Part shown: positions 1-5,564 of the stretch, piece by piece
How positions within the stretch are numbered: position 1 is the first letter of the stretch
Layout: every line of letters starts with the position of its first letter
From: Lichenicola sp964242425
Lineage (GTDB): Bacteria > Pseudomonadota > Alphaproteobacteria > Acetobacterales > Acetobacteraceae
Direction of reading: 5' to 3'
Assembly: GCA_964242425.1 (NCBI GenBank)
Contig: CAXTCK010000178.1
Coordinates: 1-7,243, forward strand
DNA length: 7,243 nt
Translations under genes and position numbers: made by a program
The notes under the pieces: model-generated
Databases searched by the model: none
The model's input: only the letters and a program-made list of their open reading frames with translations
What the model was told of the DNA's origin: nothing

Positions 1-1062
1 AACGTCAAGCAGGCGGCGATGCGCGCCATCGAGGCGGGCCAGACCAAGTACACCGACGTGTCCGGCACCCCGGCGCTGAAGCGGGCGGTGGCGGAACGCT
101 TCCGCATCGACTCCGGGCTGGACTACACCCCGGACGAGATCATCGTGTCCACCGGCGGCAAGCAGGTGATCTTCAACGCCATGGTGGCGACGCTCGACGC
201 GGGCGACGAGGTGATCATCCCGTCGCCGTGCTGGGTGTCGTATCCGGACATCGTGGCGCTGGCCGACGGCACCCCGGTGATCGTGCCGTGCGGGCCGAAT
301 TCCGGCTTCAAGCTGCGTGCGGAGGACCTCGAGGCCGCGATCACGCCGCGCACCAAGTGGTTCTTCCTGAACTCGCCCAACAACCCGACCGGGGCTGCGT
401 ATTCCGCCGCCGAGCTGCGCGCGATCTGCGACGTGCTGCTGCGCCATCCCGACGTGTGGGTGTTCACCGACGACATCTACGACAAGCTGGTCTATGACGG
501 CTTCCGGGCGGCGACGATCGTGCAGGTCGAGCCCGCCCTGCGCGCGCGCACCGTCACCATGAACGGCTGCTCCAAGGCCTATGCCATGACCGGCTGGCGC
601 ATCGGCTTCGCGGGCGCGCCGCTGGCACTGGTCAAGGCGATGGACACCCTGCAAAGCCAGTCCACCTCCAACCCGTCCTCGATCAGCCAGGCGGCGGCGC
701 TGGAAGCGCTGTCGGGACCGCAGGACTTCATCGCCGGCATGGTCGCGACCTACCAGGCCAGGCGTGACCTGGTGGTGGAGATGCTGAACGCGGCGCCCGG
801 CCTCACGTGCCACAAGCCGGAAGGCGCGTTCTACGTGTATCCCTCCTGCCAAGGCTGCATCGGCCGGACCAGCGCCGGCGGCACGGTGATCGCCGACGAC
901 CAGGCCTTCGTGACCGCGCTGCTGCAGGAGCAGGGGGTCGCCGCCGTGCACGGCGCCGCCTTCCTGTTTCCCGGCCACTTCCGCGTGTCCTACGCCACCG
1001 ACACCACAAGCTTGCGCGAGGCTTGCCTGCGCATCCACAGTTTCTGCGCCGGAATGGCCTGA
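1..1062 (+). CDS. Class I/II PLP-dependent aminotransferase, aspartate aminotransferase I-gamma type (5' partial)
   Basis: Transfers an amino group between an amino acid and a 2-oxo acid using PLP in the cytoplasm; closest in feel to alphaproteobacterial AatA (aspartate and possibly prephenate aminotransferase). The frame is open from base 1 and the first codons (NVKQAAMRAIEAGQTKYTDV) align with the family upstream of the TKY motif, so the gene starts outside the window; compared with its downstream paralogue about 50 residues are missing, and the ATG at 19 is internal. Visible motifs in order: GGKQ at about 141-176, the PLP-stacking Trp in SPCWVSYP (222-245), SPNNPTG (373-393), TDDIYDKLVYDG (466-501), the Schiff-base lysine in SKAYAMTGWRIGF (AAG 574-576) and the carboxylate-binding Arg in FRVSYATD near 980-1003. 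Oddities are Cys for the usual Tyr before the stacking Trp, and GAAFLF where relatives have GSAFG. Substrate is not determined. Confidence 0.93.
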   Translation, partial: NVKQAAMRAIEAGQTKYTDVSGTPALKRAVAERFRIDSGLDYTPDEIIVSTGGKQVIFNAMVATLDAGDEVIIPSPCWVSYPDIVALADGTPVIVPCGPNSGFKLRAEDLEAAITPRTKWFFLNSPNNPTGAAYSAAELRAICDVLLRHPDVWVFTDDIYDKLVYDGFRAATIVQVEPALRARTVTMNGCSKAYAMTGWRIGFAGAPLALVKAMDTLQSQSTSNPSSISQAAALEALSGPQDFIAGMVATYQARRDLVVEMLNAAPGLTCHKPEGAFYVYPSCQGCIGRTSAGGTVIADDQAFVTALLQEQGVAAVHGAAFLFPGHFRVSYATDTTSLREACLRIHSFCAGMA

Positions 1063-1067
1063 GACGC

Positions 1068-2282
1068 ATGCCCATCATGCCGGCTCTCGCCCGGCGGCTG
1101 TCCGGGCTGTCCGCACCGGCCACGGTGATGATGTCGGTGCGCGCCCGCGCGCTGCGTGCGGCCGGGCACGACGTGATCTCGCTGGCGCTGGGCGAGCCGG
1201 ACTTTCCCACTCCGGCCCACGCGGTGCAGGGCGCGCACGACGCCGCCCTCGCCGGCGACACCAAGTATCCGCCGACCGACGGCACGGCGGCGCTGAAGCA
1301 GGCGGTGCGTTCCAAGTTCGCGCGCGAGAACGGGCTTGAGTTCGCCCCGGACGAGGTGATCGTCGCCAACGGCGGCAAGCAGATCCTGTTCAACGCGCTG
1401 ATGGCGACGCTCGATCCGGGCGACGAGGTGGTGATCCCGGCGCCCTACTGGGCGAGCTATCCGCTGATCGTCGAGCTGCTCGGCGGCAGGCCGGTGTTCG
1501 CGCGGTGCGAGGAAGCGGACCGGTTCCGGCTCAGGCCGGGAGCGCTGGAAGCCGCAATCGGGCCGCGCACCCGTTGGGTGATCCTCAACTTTCCCAACAA
1601 CCCGACCGGCGCGACCTGCCCGCACGACGAGCTGCTGGCCCTGGCGCGCGTGCTGGAGCGCCACCCGCATCTGTGGATCCTGTGCGACGAGATCTACGAG
1701 CATCTGCTGTTCGACGCGGCGCCGCACGTGTCGCTGGCCAAGGCCGCCCCGGCGCTGCGCGGCCGCGTGCTCACCTTGTCCGGCGTGTCCAAGAGCTACG
1801 CGATGACCGGCTGGCGCATCGGCTATGCCGGTGGGCCGAAGCGGCTGGTCGACGCCATGTCGACGATCCAGAGCAACTCCACTTCCGGCGCCTCGTCCGT
1901 CTCGCAGGCGGCCGCTGTAGCGGCCTTGTCCGGTCCGCAGGACGGCGTGTCCATCATGCGCGACACCTACCGCCGTCGCCGCGACCTGGTGGTGTCGGCG
2001 CTCCAGGCCATCCCCGGAATGAGCTGCGCGGTGCCGGACGGCGCGTTCTACGCCTATCCAGGCATTGCCGGATGTCTCGGCCGAACCAGTGCCGGCGGAC
2101 GGCGTATCTACAGCGACGACGACTTCGCGATGGCCCTGCTGGAGGAACAGCACGTCGCCACGGTCGCCGGCAGCGCGTTCGGAATGAGCCCGTTCATCCG
2201 CCTCAGCTTCGCGTCGAGCGACGCATCGCTGGTCGAGGCATGCCAAAGGATCGCCCGGTTCTGCGCCAACCTGTCGCCGTAA
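1068..2282 (+). CDS. Class I/II PLP-dependent aminotransferase, tandem paralogue of the upstream gene
   Basis: A 404-residue PLP aminotransferase of the aspartate aminotransferase I-gamma fold, complete in the window. The frame stays open upstream inside the preceding gene, but homology begins near the ATG at 1068 (an alternative is 1077), 5 nt after the previous stop; no strong ribosome binding site is visible, which fits translational coupling. Motifs (numbering from 1068): LGEPDFPTP near 41-49, GGKQ at about 103-106, APYWASYP near 125-132, FPNNPTGA near 173-180, CDEIYEHLLFD near 205-215, Schiff-base Lys242 in SKSYAMTGWRIGY, and the substrate-carboxylate Arg in FIRLSFASS. Length is normal for the family. 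By eye about half of the residues are identical to the upstream copy, including GRTSAGG and ALSGPQD, so the pair arose by duplication and then diverged. Aspartate, prephenate or another amino acid could be the donor; I cannot decide. Confidence 0.93.
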   Translation: MPIMPALARRLSGLSAPATVMMSVRARALRAAGHDVISLALGEPDFPTPAHAVQGAHDAALAGDTKYPPTDGTAALKQAVRSKFARENGLEFAPDEVIVANGGKQILFNALMATLDPGDEVVIPAPYWASYPLIVELLGGRPVFARCEEADRFRLRPGALEAAIGPRTRWVILNFPNNPTGATCPHDELLALARVLERHPHLWILCDEIYEHLLFDAAPHVSLAKAAPALRGRVLTLSGVSKSYAMTGWRIGYAGGPKRLVDAMSTIQSNSTSGASSVSQAAAVAALSGPQDGVSIMRDTYRRRRDLVVSALQAIPGMSCAVPDGAFYAYPGIAGCLGRTSAGGRRIYSDDDFAMALLEEQHVATVAGSAFGMSPFIRLSFASSDASLVEACQRIARFCANLSP

Positions 2283-2295
2283 CCGCAACCGGTTG
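2267..2295. repeat. Imperfect 29-nt palindrome over the stop codon of the second aminotransferase
   Basis: Eleven of fourteen base pairs match around a central A, starting CAACC and ending GGTTG, and the TAA stop (2280-2282) lies at the centre. A perfect 10-bp palindrome, CAACCGGTTG (2286-2295), overlaps its right end. It could be a weak 3' stem or a protein-binding site, but there is no T tract, so it is not a standard intrinsic terminator. It may be chance. Confidence 0.4.
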
Positions 2296-2414
2296 ACAGA
2301 TAGCGGAAGCCGACGCCAGCCTCGCGGTGGACGCCGGCCTACCTGCCAATCCGTCCAGGGCCCCCGGCCGGCCGCCGGCTGTCACTGCAACCATCGGGAC
2401 GGCTGATTCCGTCG
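2283..2414. other. Convergent intergenic gap between the second aminotransferase and the small hypothetical gene
   Basis: This 132-nt gap separates two convergent genes. It is GC-rich and holds no gene. On the minus strand, one nt past the stop of the 112-residue gene, there is a 5-bp stem GACGG/CCGTC (2398-2402 with 2409-2413, 6-nt loop). A G/C-only patch (about 2359-2377) can fold in several ways. No T-rich tail follows any stem, so a terminator is possible but not demonstrated for either gene. Confidence 0.5.
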
Positions 2415-2753
2415 TCAGGCGGCCGACAGGCGCTCGCGCAACAGCGACATCAAGGGCCGCTCGACCGGCGGCCGGAGCGCCCTGGTCTGGACGGTCGCGT
2501 GGAAAATCTGCAGCACCGGCCGCGAGGGCGCTTCCTTCACCGGGCCGGGCTGGAAGGCGGAACGGTTTGCCAGGCTGGCTGCCAGATCACGACGCTGCCG
2601 GGTCGCCGCCACGGCGATCTGCGACAACTGCGCCATGTCACCGGCGCCGGACGTCTTGCCATAGCAGAGTGCCGCGAGACTTCTCGCCACCCGTAGATCG
2701 GCCCGACGCCAGGCCTGACGCAGCGCGCACTCGGACGTCTCCGGATCCGACAT
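2415..2753 (-). CDS. Hypothetical 112-residue basic protein
   Basis: I do not recognise the family. The ATG at 2753 is chosen because a strong ribosome binding site, AGGGGAAGA, lies 5 nt upstream (2759-2767); the frame stays open a further 37 codons upstream, but that part has poorer codon use. The 112 residues are mostly helix-forming, with a run of Arg and Ala (residues 10-30), a second amphipathic stretch (about 40-64, MAQLSQIAVAATRQRRDLAA), a Pro-rich linker (68-79), then a short hydrophobic segment (VLQIFHATVQ, 80-89) and a basic tail. Cysteines are at 9 and 30. There is no signal peptide, membrane segment or known metal or nucleotide motif. Third codon positions are GC-rich, as in real genes here. 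It is a single gene, convergent with the aminotransferases and downstream of, on the same strand as, the hydrolase, with a 251-nt gap. Function unknown. Confidence 0.72.
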   Translation of the reverse strand: MSDPETSECALRQAWRRADLRVARSLAALCYGKTSGAGDMAQLSQIAVAATRQRRDLAASLANRSAFQPGPVKEAPSRPVLQIFHATVQTRALRPPVERPLMSLLRERLSAA

Positions 2754-2758
2754 CGAAC

Positions 2759-2767
2759 TCTTCCCCT
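2759..2767 (-). promoter_or_regulatory. Ribosome binding site of the 112-residue gene
   Basis: On the minus strand AGGGGAAGA is followed by the 5-nt spacer GTTCG and the ATG at 2753. This site decides the start in favour of 2753 over the longer frame beginning at 2864. Confidence 0.75.
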
Positions 2768-2816
2768 TGTCTCGGGTGTCTACGCACCGCGTCGGGTCTG
2801 GATGACCTCTTGTGTC

Positions 2817-2846
2817 ATGATAACGCAATCGTTTGCCGGCCGTCGA
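2817..2846 (-). promoter_or_regulatory. Possible sigma-70-like promoter for the 112-residue gene
   Basis: On the minus strand TCGACG (2841-2846) and TATCAT (2817-2822) are separated by 18 nt, matching the TTGACA and TATAAT consensus at 4 and 5 of 6 positions. The site lies in a local AT-richer patch and would give a leader of roughly 55 nt before the ATG at 2753. It is a motif match only. Confidence 0.3.
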
Positions 2847-2950
2847 TGCGAAAAAGAGAAGCATCCGGACCCGGAGGATTCGTCTCGAAACGACATGAAA
2901 TTATCAGGATCGACGGCCACCTCCGGTGCATCCGGCCGGTCGCCCCGCCA

Positions 2951-2971
2951 CCCGCCGCGTCACCCGGCGGG
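2951..2971 (-). terminator. Stem-loop downstream of the hydrolase gene, possible terminator
   Basis: CCCGCCG (2951-2957) pairs perfectly with CGGCGGG (2965-2971) around a 7-nt loop, about 33 nt past the hydrolase stop on the minus strand. The stem is strong, but no T tract follows it in that direction, so it may be an mRNA 3'-end stabiliser or part of a Rho-dependent end instead. Confidence 0.35.
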
Positions 2972-3004
2972 CAGGCTCCGGTTCCTGTCAGCCGGCGATA
3001 AAGA

Positions 3005-3835
3005 TCAGGCGGTGATGAAGAAGCCGCGCAGCCGTTCCACCAGCTCGAACGGTGCTTCCTCCGGGATGAAGTGCCCAGCCTCGATCGGGCCGCCCTCCAC
3101 CGCACCGGCGACCCCGTTCTGCCACAGCGTACGCGGATCGTACCATCCGCCGATCCGCCCGTGTGTGCCCCAGACCAGGAGAACCGGGCAGCCGATCTTG
3201 CGCGATGCCTGGTCCTGCACCGGCACGGGCCCGTCCGCTGCCGCGCTATGGCCGCGCGGTTCGGCGTTCCAGCCGCCTTCCAGCAGGTAGTCGGTGACCG
3301 CTTCCGGATCGAACATTTCCGGCTTCTCGTCCGGGGCGACGAGGCGGAACCAGTCGTCCGGCGCCTTCACCAGCAGCGCTTCCGGCTTGGGGTGCAACTG
3401 GGCGAACCAGCACGCCTGGTAGCCGGCCAGCGCGAAGGCCATGTCCTCGCGTCCGCCGTGTTCGAGCAGGGGCACCGCCTCGATCAGCCCCAGCCGGTCG
3501 ACGTTGTCCGGGGAGTCGAGCGCGATGCGCGCCGCGACGTGGGCACCGAAATCGTGCCCTGCGACCGAGAAGCGGCGATGCCCGAGCCGCCGCATCAGCG
3601 TCAGCATGTCGTGGGCGAGCTCGCCCACGGTGAGGTGCGCCGGCAGGTCGGCGCACACCACGGCGAAGCGGTCGCCCAGCGCCGGCGCCACCTGGTGCCA
3701 CATGGCATGGGTCTGCGGCTGGCCGTGCAGCAGCAGCAGCGGTGCCGCCTTCCAGCCCGCGACGCCTCCGGTACGCAGCCGGTAGCGCGTGCCGGACAGC
3801 GTCATCTCTTCGTAATGGAAGCCGGCGAAGAACAT
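3005..3835 (-). CDS. Alpha/beta-fold hydrolase, haloacetate dehalogenase/epoxide hydrolase-like
   Basis: A 276-residue cytoplasmic alpha/beta hydrolase with an Asp nucleophile. The start is the ATG at 3835, because MFFAGF matches the family N-terminus; an in-frame GTG at 3844 would add three residues. Visible: LLLLHGQPQTHAMW (oxyanion region, about 33-46), nucleophile Asp95 in GHDFGA, Glu119 in the acid position 24 residues later (the spacing of the catalytic Glu in LinB/DhaA-type dehalogenases), and His255 in AGHFIPEEAP. The framework (QTHAMWHQVAPAL, MAFALAGY, ILE-type C-terminus with PEEAP) resembles fluoroacetate/haloacetate dehalogenases. However, the two carboxylate-binding arginines after the nucleophile are Phe96 and His99, the halide-binding His-Trp and Tyr are not found, and the usual RGYGDS loop after ADL is shortened to PAH. 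Dehalogenation of haloacids is therefore unlikely; an epoxide or ester substrate is possible. It is divergent from the decarboxylase gene, 125 nt away. Confidence 0.88.
   Translation of the reverse strand: MFFAGFHYEEMTLSGTRYRLRTGGVAGWKAAPLLLLHGQPQTHAMWHQVAPALGDRFAVVCADLPAHLTVGELAHDMLTLMRRLGHRRFSVAGHDFGAHVAARIALDSPDNVDRLGLIEAVPLLEHGGREDMAFALAGYQACWFAQLHPKPEALLVKAPDDWFRLVAPDEKPEMFDPEAVTDYLLEGGWNAEPRGHSAAADGPVPVQDQASRKIGCPVLLVWGTHGRIGGWYDPRTLWQNGVAGAVEGGPIEAGHFIPEEAPFELVERLRGFFITA
3610..3629. repeat. 20-bp perfect palindrome inside the hydrolase gene
   Basis: CGTGGGCGAGCTCGCCCACG is its own reverse complement, with no spacer. It encodes Val70 to His75 of the hydrolase plus one base of Asp76, directly after the shortened loop. 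A palindrome this long is not expected often by chance in 7 kb, even at this GC content. It could be an operator-like site, a deletion scar or coincidence. Confidence 0.7.
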
Positions 3836-3960
3836 GCAGACCACATCCGCTTGAAGGCTCCCTTGTTCCCGAGCTTGCTCCGGGCTGCAATGGGAGCCGG
3901 GCGCATGCTGGCGCCCGGGTGCTGGCAGCTAGCACGATTTCACCTTCCAGGGGAGCAACG
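3836..3960. promoter_or_regulatory. Divergent intergenic region with several hairpins
   Basis: This region must carry the promoters of both the hydrolase (minus) and the decarboxylase (plus). It contains GGCTCCC/GGGAGCC (3857-3863 with 3892-3898) enclosing CCCG/CGGG (3868-3871 with 3881-3884), then the perfect 8-bp stem CCGGGCGC/GCGCCCGG (3897-3904 with 3911-3918, 6-nt loop), then GTGCT/AGCAC (3919-3923 with 3931-3935). The first and second stems share bases 3897-3898, so they partly exclude each other. The heptamer TGCTGGC occurs twice (3906-3912 and 3920-3926). I could not find a convincing -35/-10 pair; TTGTTC (3864-3869) with TGCAAT (3886-3891) is weak. Confidence 0.5.
3949..3955 (+). promoter_or_regulatory. 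Ribosome binding site of the decarboxylase gene
   Basis: AGGGGAG is followed by the 5-nt spacer CAACG and the ATG at 3961. It sets the start at 3961; the reading frame is open for another 73 codons upstream, but that part runs antisense to the hydrolase gene. Confidence 0.85.
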
Positions 3961-5382
3961 ATGGCCGGTCTCGACCCGGACGACTGGCAGGACCTGCGCG
4001 CGCTGGGACACCGCATGCTGGACGACATGATCGACCGGCTGGCGGCGCACGGCGCCGGTGCCGGCCCGGTCTGGCAGCCGATGCCGCCGGAAGCGCGGGA
4101 GGCGCTGCGCACGGCATTGCCGCGACGGCCCACCGATGCGGCGGCACTCTACGAGGCGTTCGGGGCCCAGGTGGTACCCTATGCGCTTGGGAACACCCAT
4201 CCCCGGTTCATGGGCTGGGTGCATGGCGGCGGCACCGGCATCGGCATGCTGGCCGAGCTGCTGGCAGCCGGGCTGAACGCCAACCTCGGCGGCCGCGACC
4301 ACGCGCCGATCGAGCTGGAACGCACCGTGATCGCCTGGGCCGCGGAGATGATGGGCATGCCCATCACCAGCTCCGGCATCCTGGTGACCGGCTCGTCGAT
4401 GGCCAACATGATCGCGGTCCTGGTGGCGAGGCGGGCGGCGGCAGGACCCGCGGTGCGCGCCGAGGGCGTCGGCGGCCGCGGTCTCGTCGGGTATGCCGGC
4501 GCCAGCGCGCACGGCTGCATCCCCCGCGCCTTCGACCTGGCCGGCCTCGGCACCGACGCGCTGCGCTTGATCCCGCTGGACGCCGACCGTCGCATGAGCC
4601 TGCCAGCCCTGGGCAAGGCGGTGGAACGGGATCGTGCGGCCGGGCTGACCCCGTTCATGGTGGTCGCCACCGCCGGCACCGTGGACACCGGCGCGATCGA
4701 CCCGCTCGACGCCATCGCCGCCTTTTGTGCTGAGCAGCGGCTTTGGTTCCATGTCGACGGGGCGTTCGGGGCGTTGGCGGCGTTGTCTCCGGCTATCCGG
4801 CCGCAGCTCGCGGGCATCGAGCGCGCCGACAGCCTGGCGTTCGACTTCCACAAATGGGCGCAGGTGCCATACGACGCGGGCTGCATCCTGGTGCGCGATG
4901 GGCAGGCGCAGGCGGACGCGTTCGCCCAGACGCTGGCCTACCTGTCGCGCGAGGACCGGGGCGTCGCCGCCAACGCGCCATGGCCCTGCGATCTCGGGCC
5001 CGACCTGTCGCGCGGCTTCCGGGCGCTCAAGATCTGGATGACGATCGCGGCCTATGGCGCTGATCGTATGGGAGAACTGGTCGACCAGAGCTGTGCCGTG
5101 GCACGACATCTGGCGGCGCGCGTGGAAGCGGAGCCGATGTTGGAACTGTTGGCGCCGGTGACGCTGAACATCGTTTGTTTCCGGGTTCGGTGCGGTGCTG
5201 CCGACCTGGATCATCTCAACGGCGAGCTGGTCAAGGACTTGCATGAATCGGGAATCGCCGTGCCGTCAACCACGACGATCGACGGCAAGCGGGCGATCCG
5301 GGCGGCCATCGTGAACCACCGCACCACCACCTGCGACGTGGACCTGATGATCGACGGAATCCTGGAGCTCGCGCGGAGGTAG
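3961..5382 (+). CDS. PLP-dependent group II (aromatic amino acid type) decarboxylase
   Basis: A 473-residue cytosolic PLP enzyme of the aromatic-L-amino-acid/glutamate/histidine decarboxylase group, expected to release CO2 from an L-amino acid and give an amine. The start follows a strong ribosome binding site. Motifs in order: GNTHPRFMGW with His80, LVTGSSMANMIAVLVAR (PLP phosphate side, about 141-157), ASAHGC with the PLP-stacking His184, VVATAGTVDTGAIDPL near 235-250, HVDGAFG with Asp266 that contacts the pyridine nitrogen, Schiff-base Lys298 in DFHKWAQVPYDAG, and LSRGFRALKIW after the mobile loop. Length is normal. The mobile loop between LAYLSRED and RGFRALK has no Tyr; by loop-length alignment the catalytic Tyr of mammalian DOPA decarboxylase falls at or beside a Trp. 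The gene is transcribed alone, divergent from the hydrolase and convergent with the peroxidase. Tryptophan, tyrosine/DOPA or another amino acid could be the substrate; a Tyr-less relative could also act as an aldehyde synthase. Confidence 0.9.
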   Translation: MAGLDPDDWQDLRALGHRMLDDMIDRLAAHGAGAGPVWQPMPPEAREALRTALPRRPTDAAALYEAFGAQVVPYALGNTHPRFMGWVHGGGTGIGMLAELLAAGLNANLGGRDHAPIELERTVIAWAAEMMGMPITSSGILVTGSSMANMIAVLVARRAAAGPAVRAEGVGGRGLVGYAGASAHGCIPRAFDLAGLGTDALRLIPLDADRRMSLPALGKAVERDRAAGLTPFMVVATAGTVDTGAIDPLDAIAAFCAEQRLWFHVDGAFGALAALSPAIRPQLAGIERADSLAFDFHKWAQVPYDAGCILVRDGQAQADAFAQTLAYLSREDRGVAANAPWPCDLGPDLSRGFRALKIWMTIAAYGADRMGELVDQSCAVARHLAARVEAEPMLELLAPVTLNIVCFRVRCGAADLDHLNGELVKDLHESGIAVPSTTTIDGKRAIRAAIVNHRTTTCDVDLMIDGILELARR

Positions 5383-5540
5383 ACCTCTACGACCAAACCT
5401 CTTGATAATGCAGCGTCACGAACAACTCCATAAGCCTCATCGTCAACTACATAACCGGCGACGAAGCATCACACCTGCTCGTAGAATTCCCTTACAAGCA
5501 CCTGTCCCTAAAGCATTCTCCGTGCAGCCGACATCCTGTT
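5383..5540 (+). terminator. C-rich, G-poor low-GC segment, candidate Rho-dependent terminator of the decarboxylase gene
   Basis: Over these 158 bases I counted about 50% GC against roughly 70% nearby, with about 55 C and 24 G on the plus strand. A long C-over-G stretch with little secondary structure right after a stop codon is the usual makeup of a rut site, where Rho loads. No intrinsic terminator hairpin for plus-strand transcripts is visible. The bases contain no convincing gene. The same segment, read in the other direction, follows the peroxidase gene. Confidence 0.4.
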
Positions 5541-5543
5541 AGC

Positions 5544-5563
5544 GCGGCATGAGCGACAGCCGC
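5544..5563 (-). terminator. Weak stem-loop just past the peroxidase stop
   Basis: GCGGC (5544-5548) pairs with GCCGC (5559-5563) around a 10-nt loop, immediately downstream of the glutathione peroxidase stop on the minus strand. No T tract follows. It is a possible transcript-end structure only. Confidence 0.25.
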
Positions 5564-5564
5564 T

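Noticed and set aside
807..1067. N-terminal extension of the second aminotransferase (open frame begins at 807)
   Set aside because: It overlaps the 3' part of the first aminotransferase in another frame, reads as Arg-rich low-quality protein, and family homology starts only near 1068.
990..2288. 432-codon open frame antisense to the aminotransferases
   Set aside because: A typical antisense shadow in GC-rich DNA: it lies fully opposite two well-supported enzymes and shows no recognisable domain.
2815..3105. 96-codon minus-strand frame between the hydrolase and the small gene
   Set aside because: It overlaps the end of the hydrolase, has an Arg/Ser-rich low-quality sequence and no visible ribosome binding site.
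2895..3290. Plus-strand frame starting at the ATG at 2895
   Set aside because: The nearest GGAGGA is about 16 nt away, too far for a start, and most of the frame is antisense to the hydrolase gene.
3005..3835. Naming the hydrolase a haloacetate dehalogenase
   Set aside because: The residues that bind the substrate carboxylate and the halide are not conserved, so only the fold and the nucleophile type are supported.
3742..3960. Upstream extension of the decarboxylase frame
   Set aside because: It runs antisense to the hydrolase start region; AGGGGAG directly before 3961 and the family N-terminus support the shorter form.
3940..5244. 434-codon open frame antisense to the decarboxylase
   Set aside because: It is opposite a gene with all catalytic motifs, is rich in Arg, Gly and Gln, and has no recognisable domain.
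5211..5490. Minus-strand frame across the decarboxylase end and the gap, reading somewhat like protein (VAGYVVDDEAYGVVRDAA)
   Set aside because: Third positions are not GC-rich, a TGA interrupts it near its likely start, and it is antisense to conserved decarboxylase sequence. A decayed gene fragment cannot be excluded but is not supported.
5408..5542. 44-codon plus-strand ORF in the low-GC gap
   Set aside because: No ribosome binding site, no recognisable motif and a composition explained by the C-rich bias of the segment.
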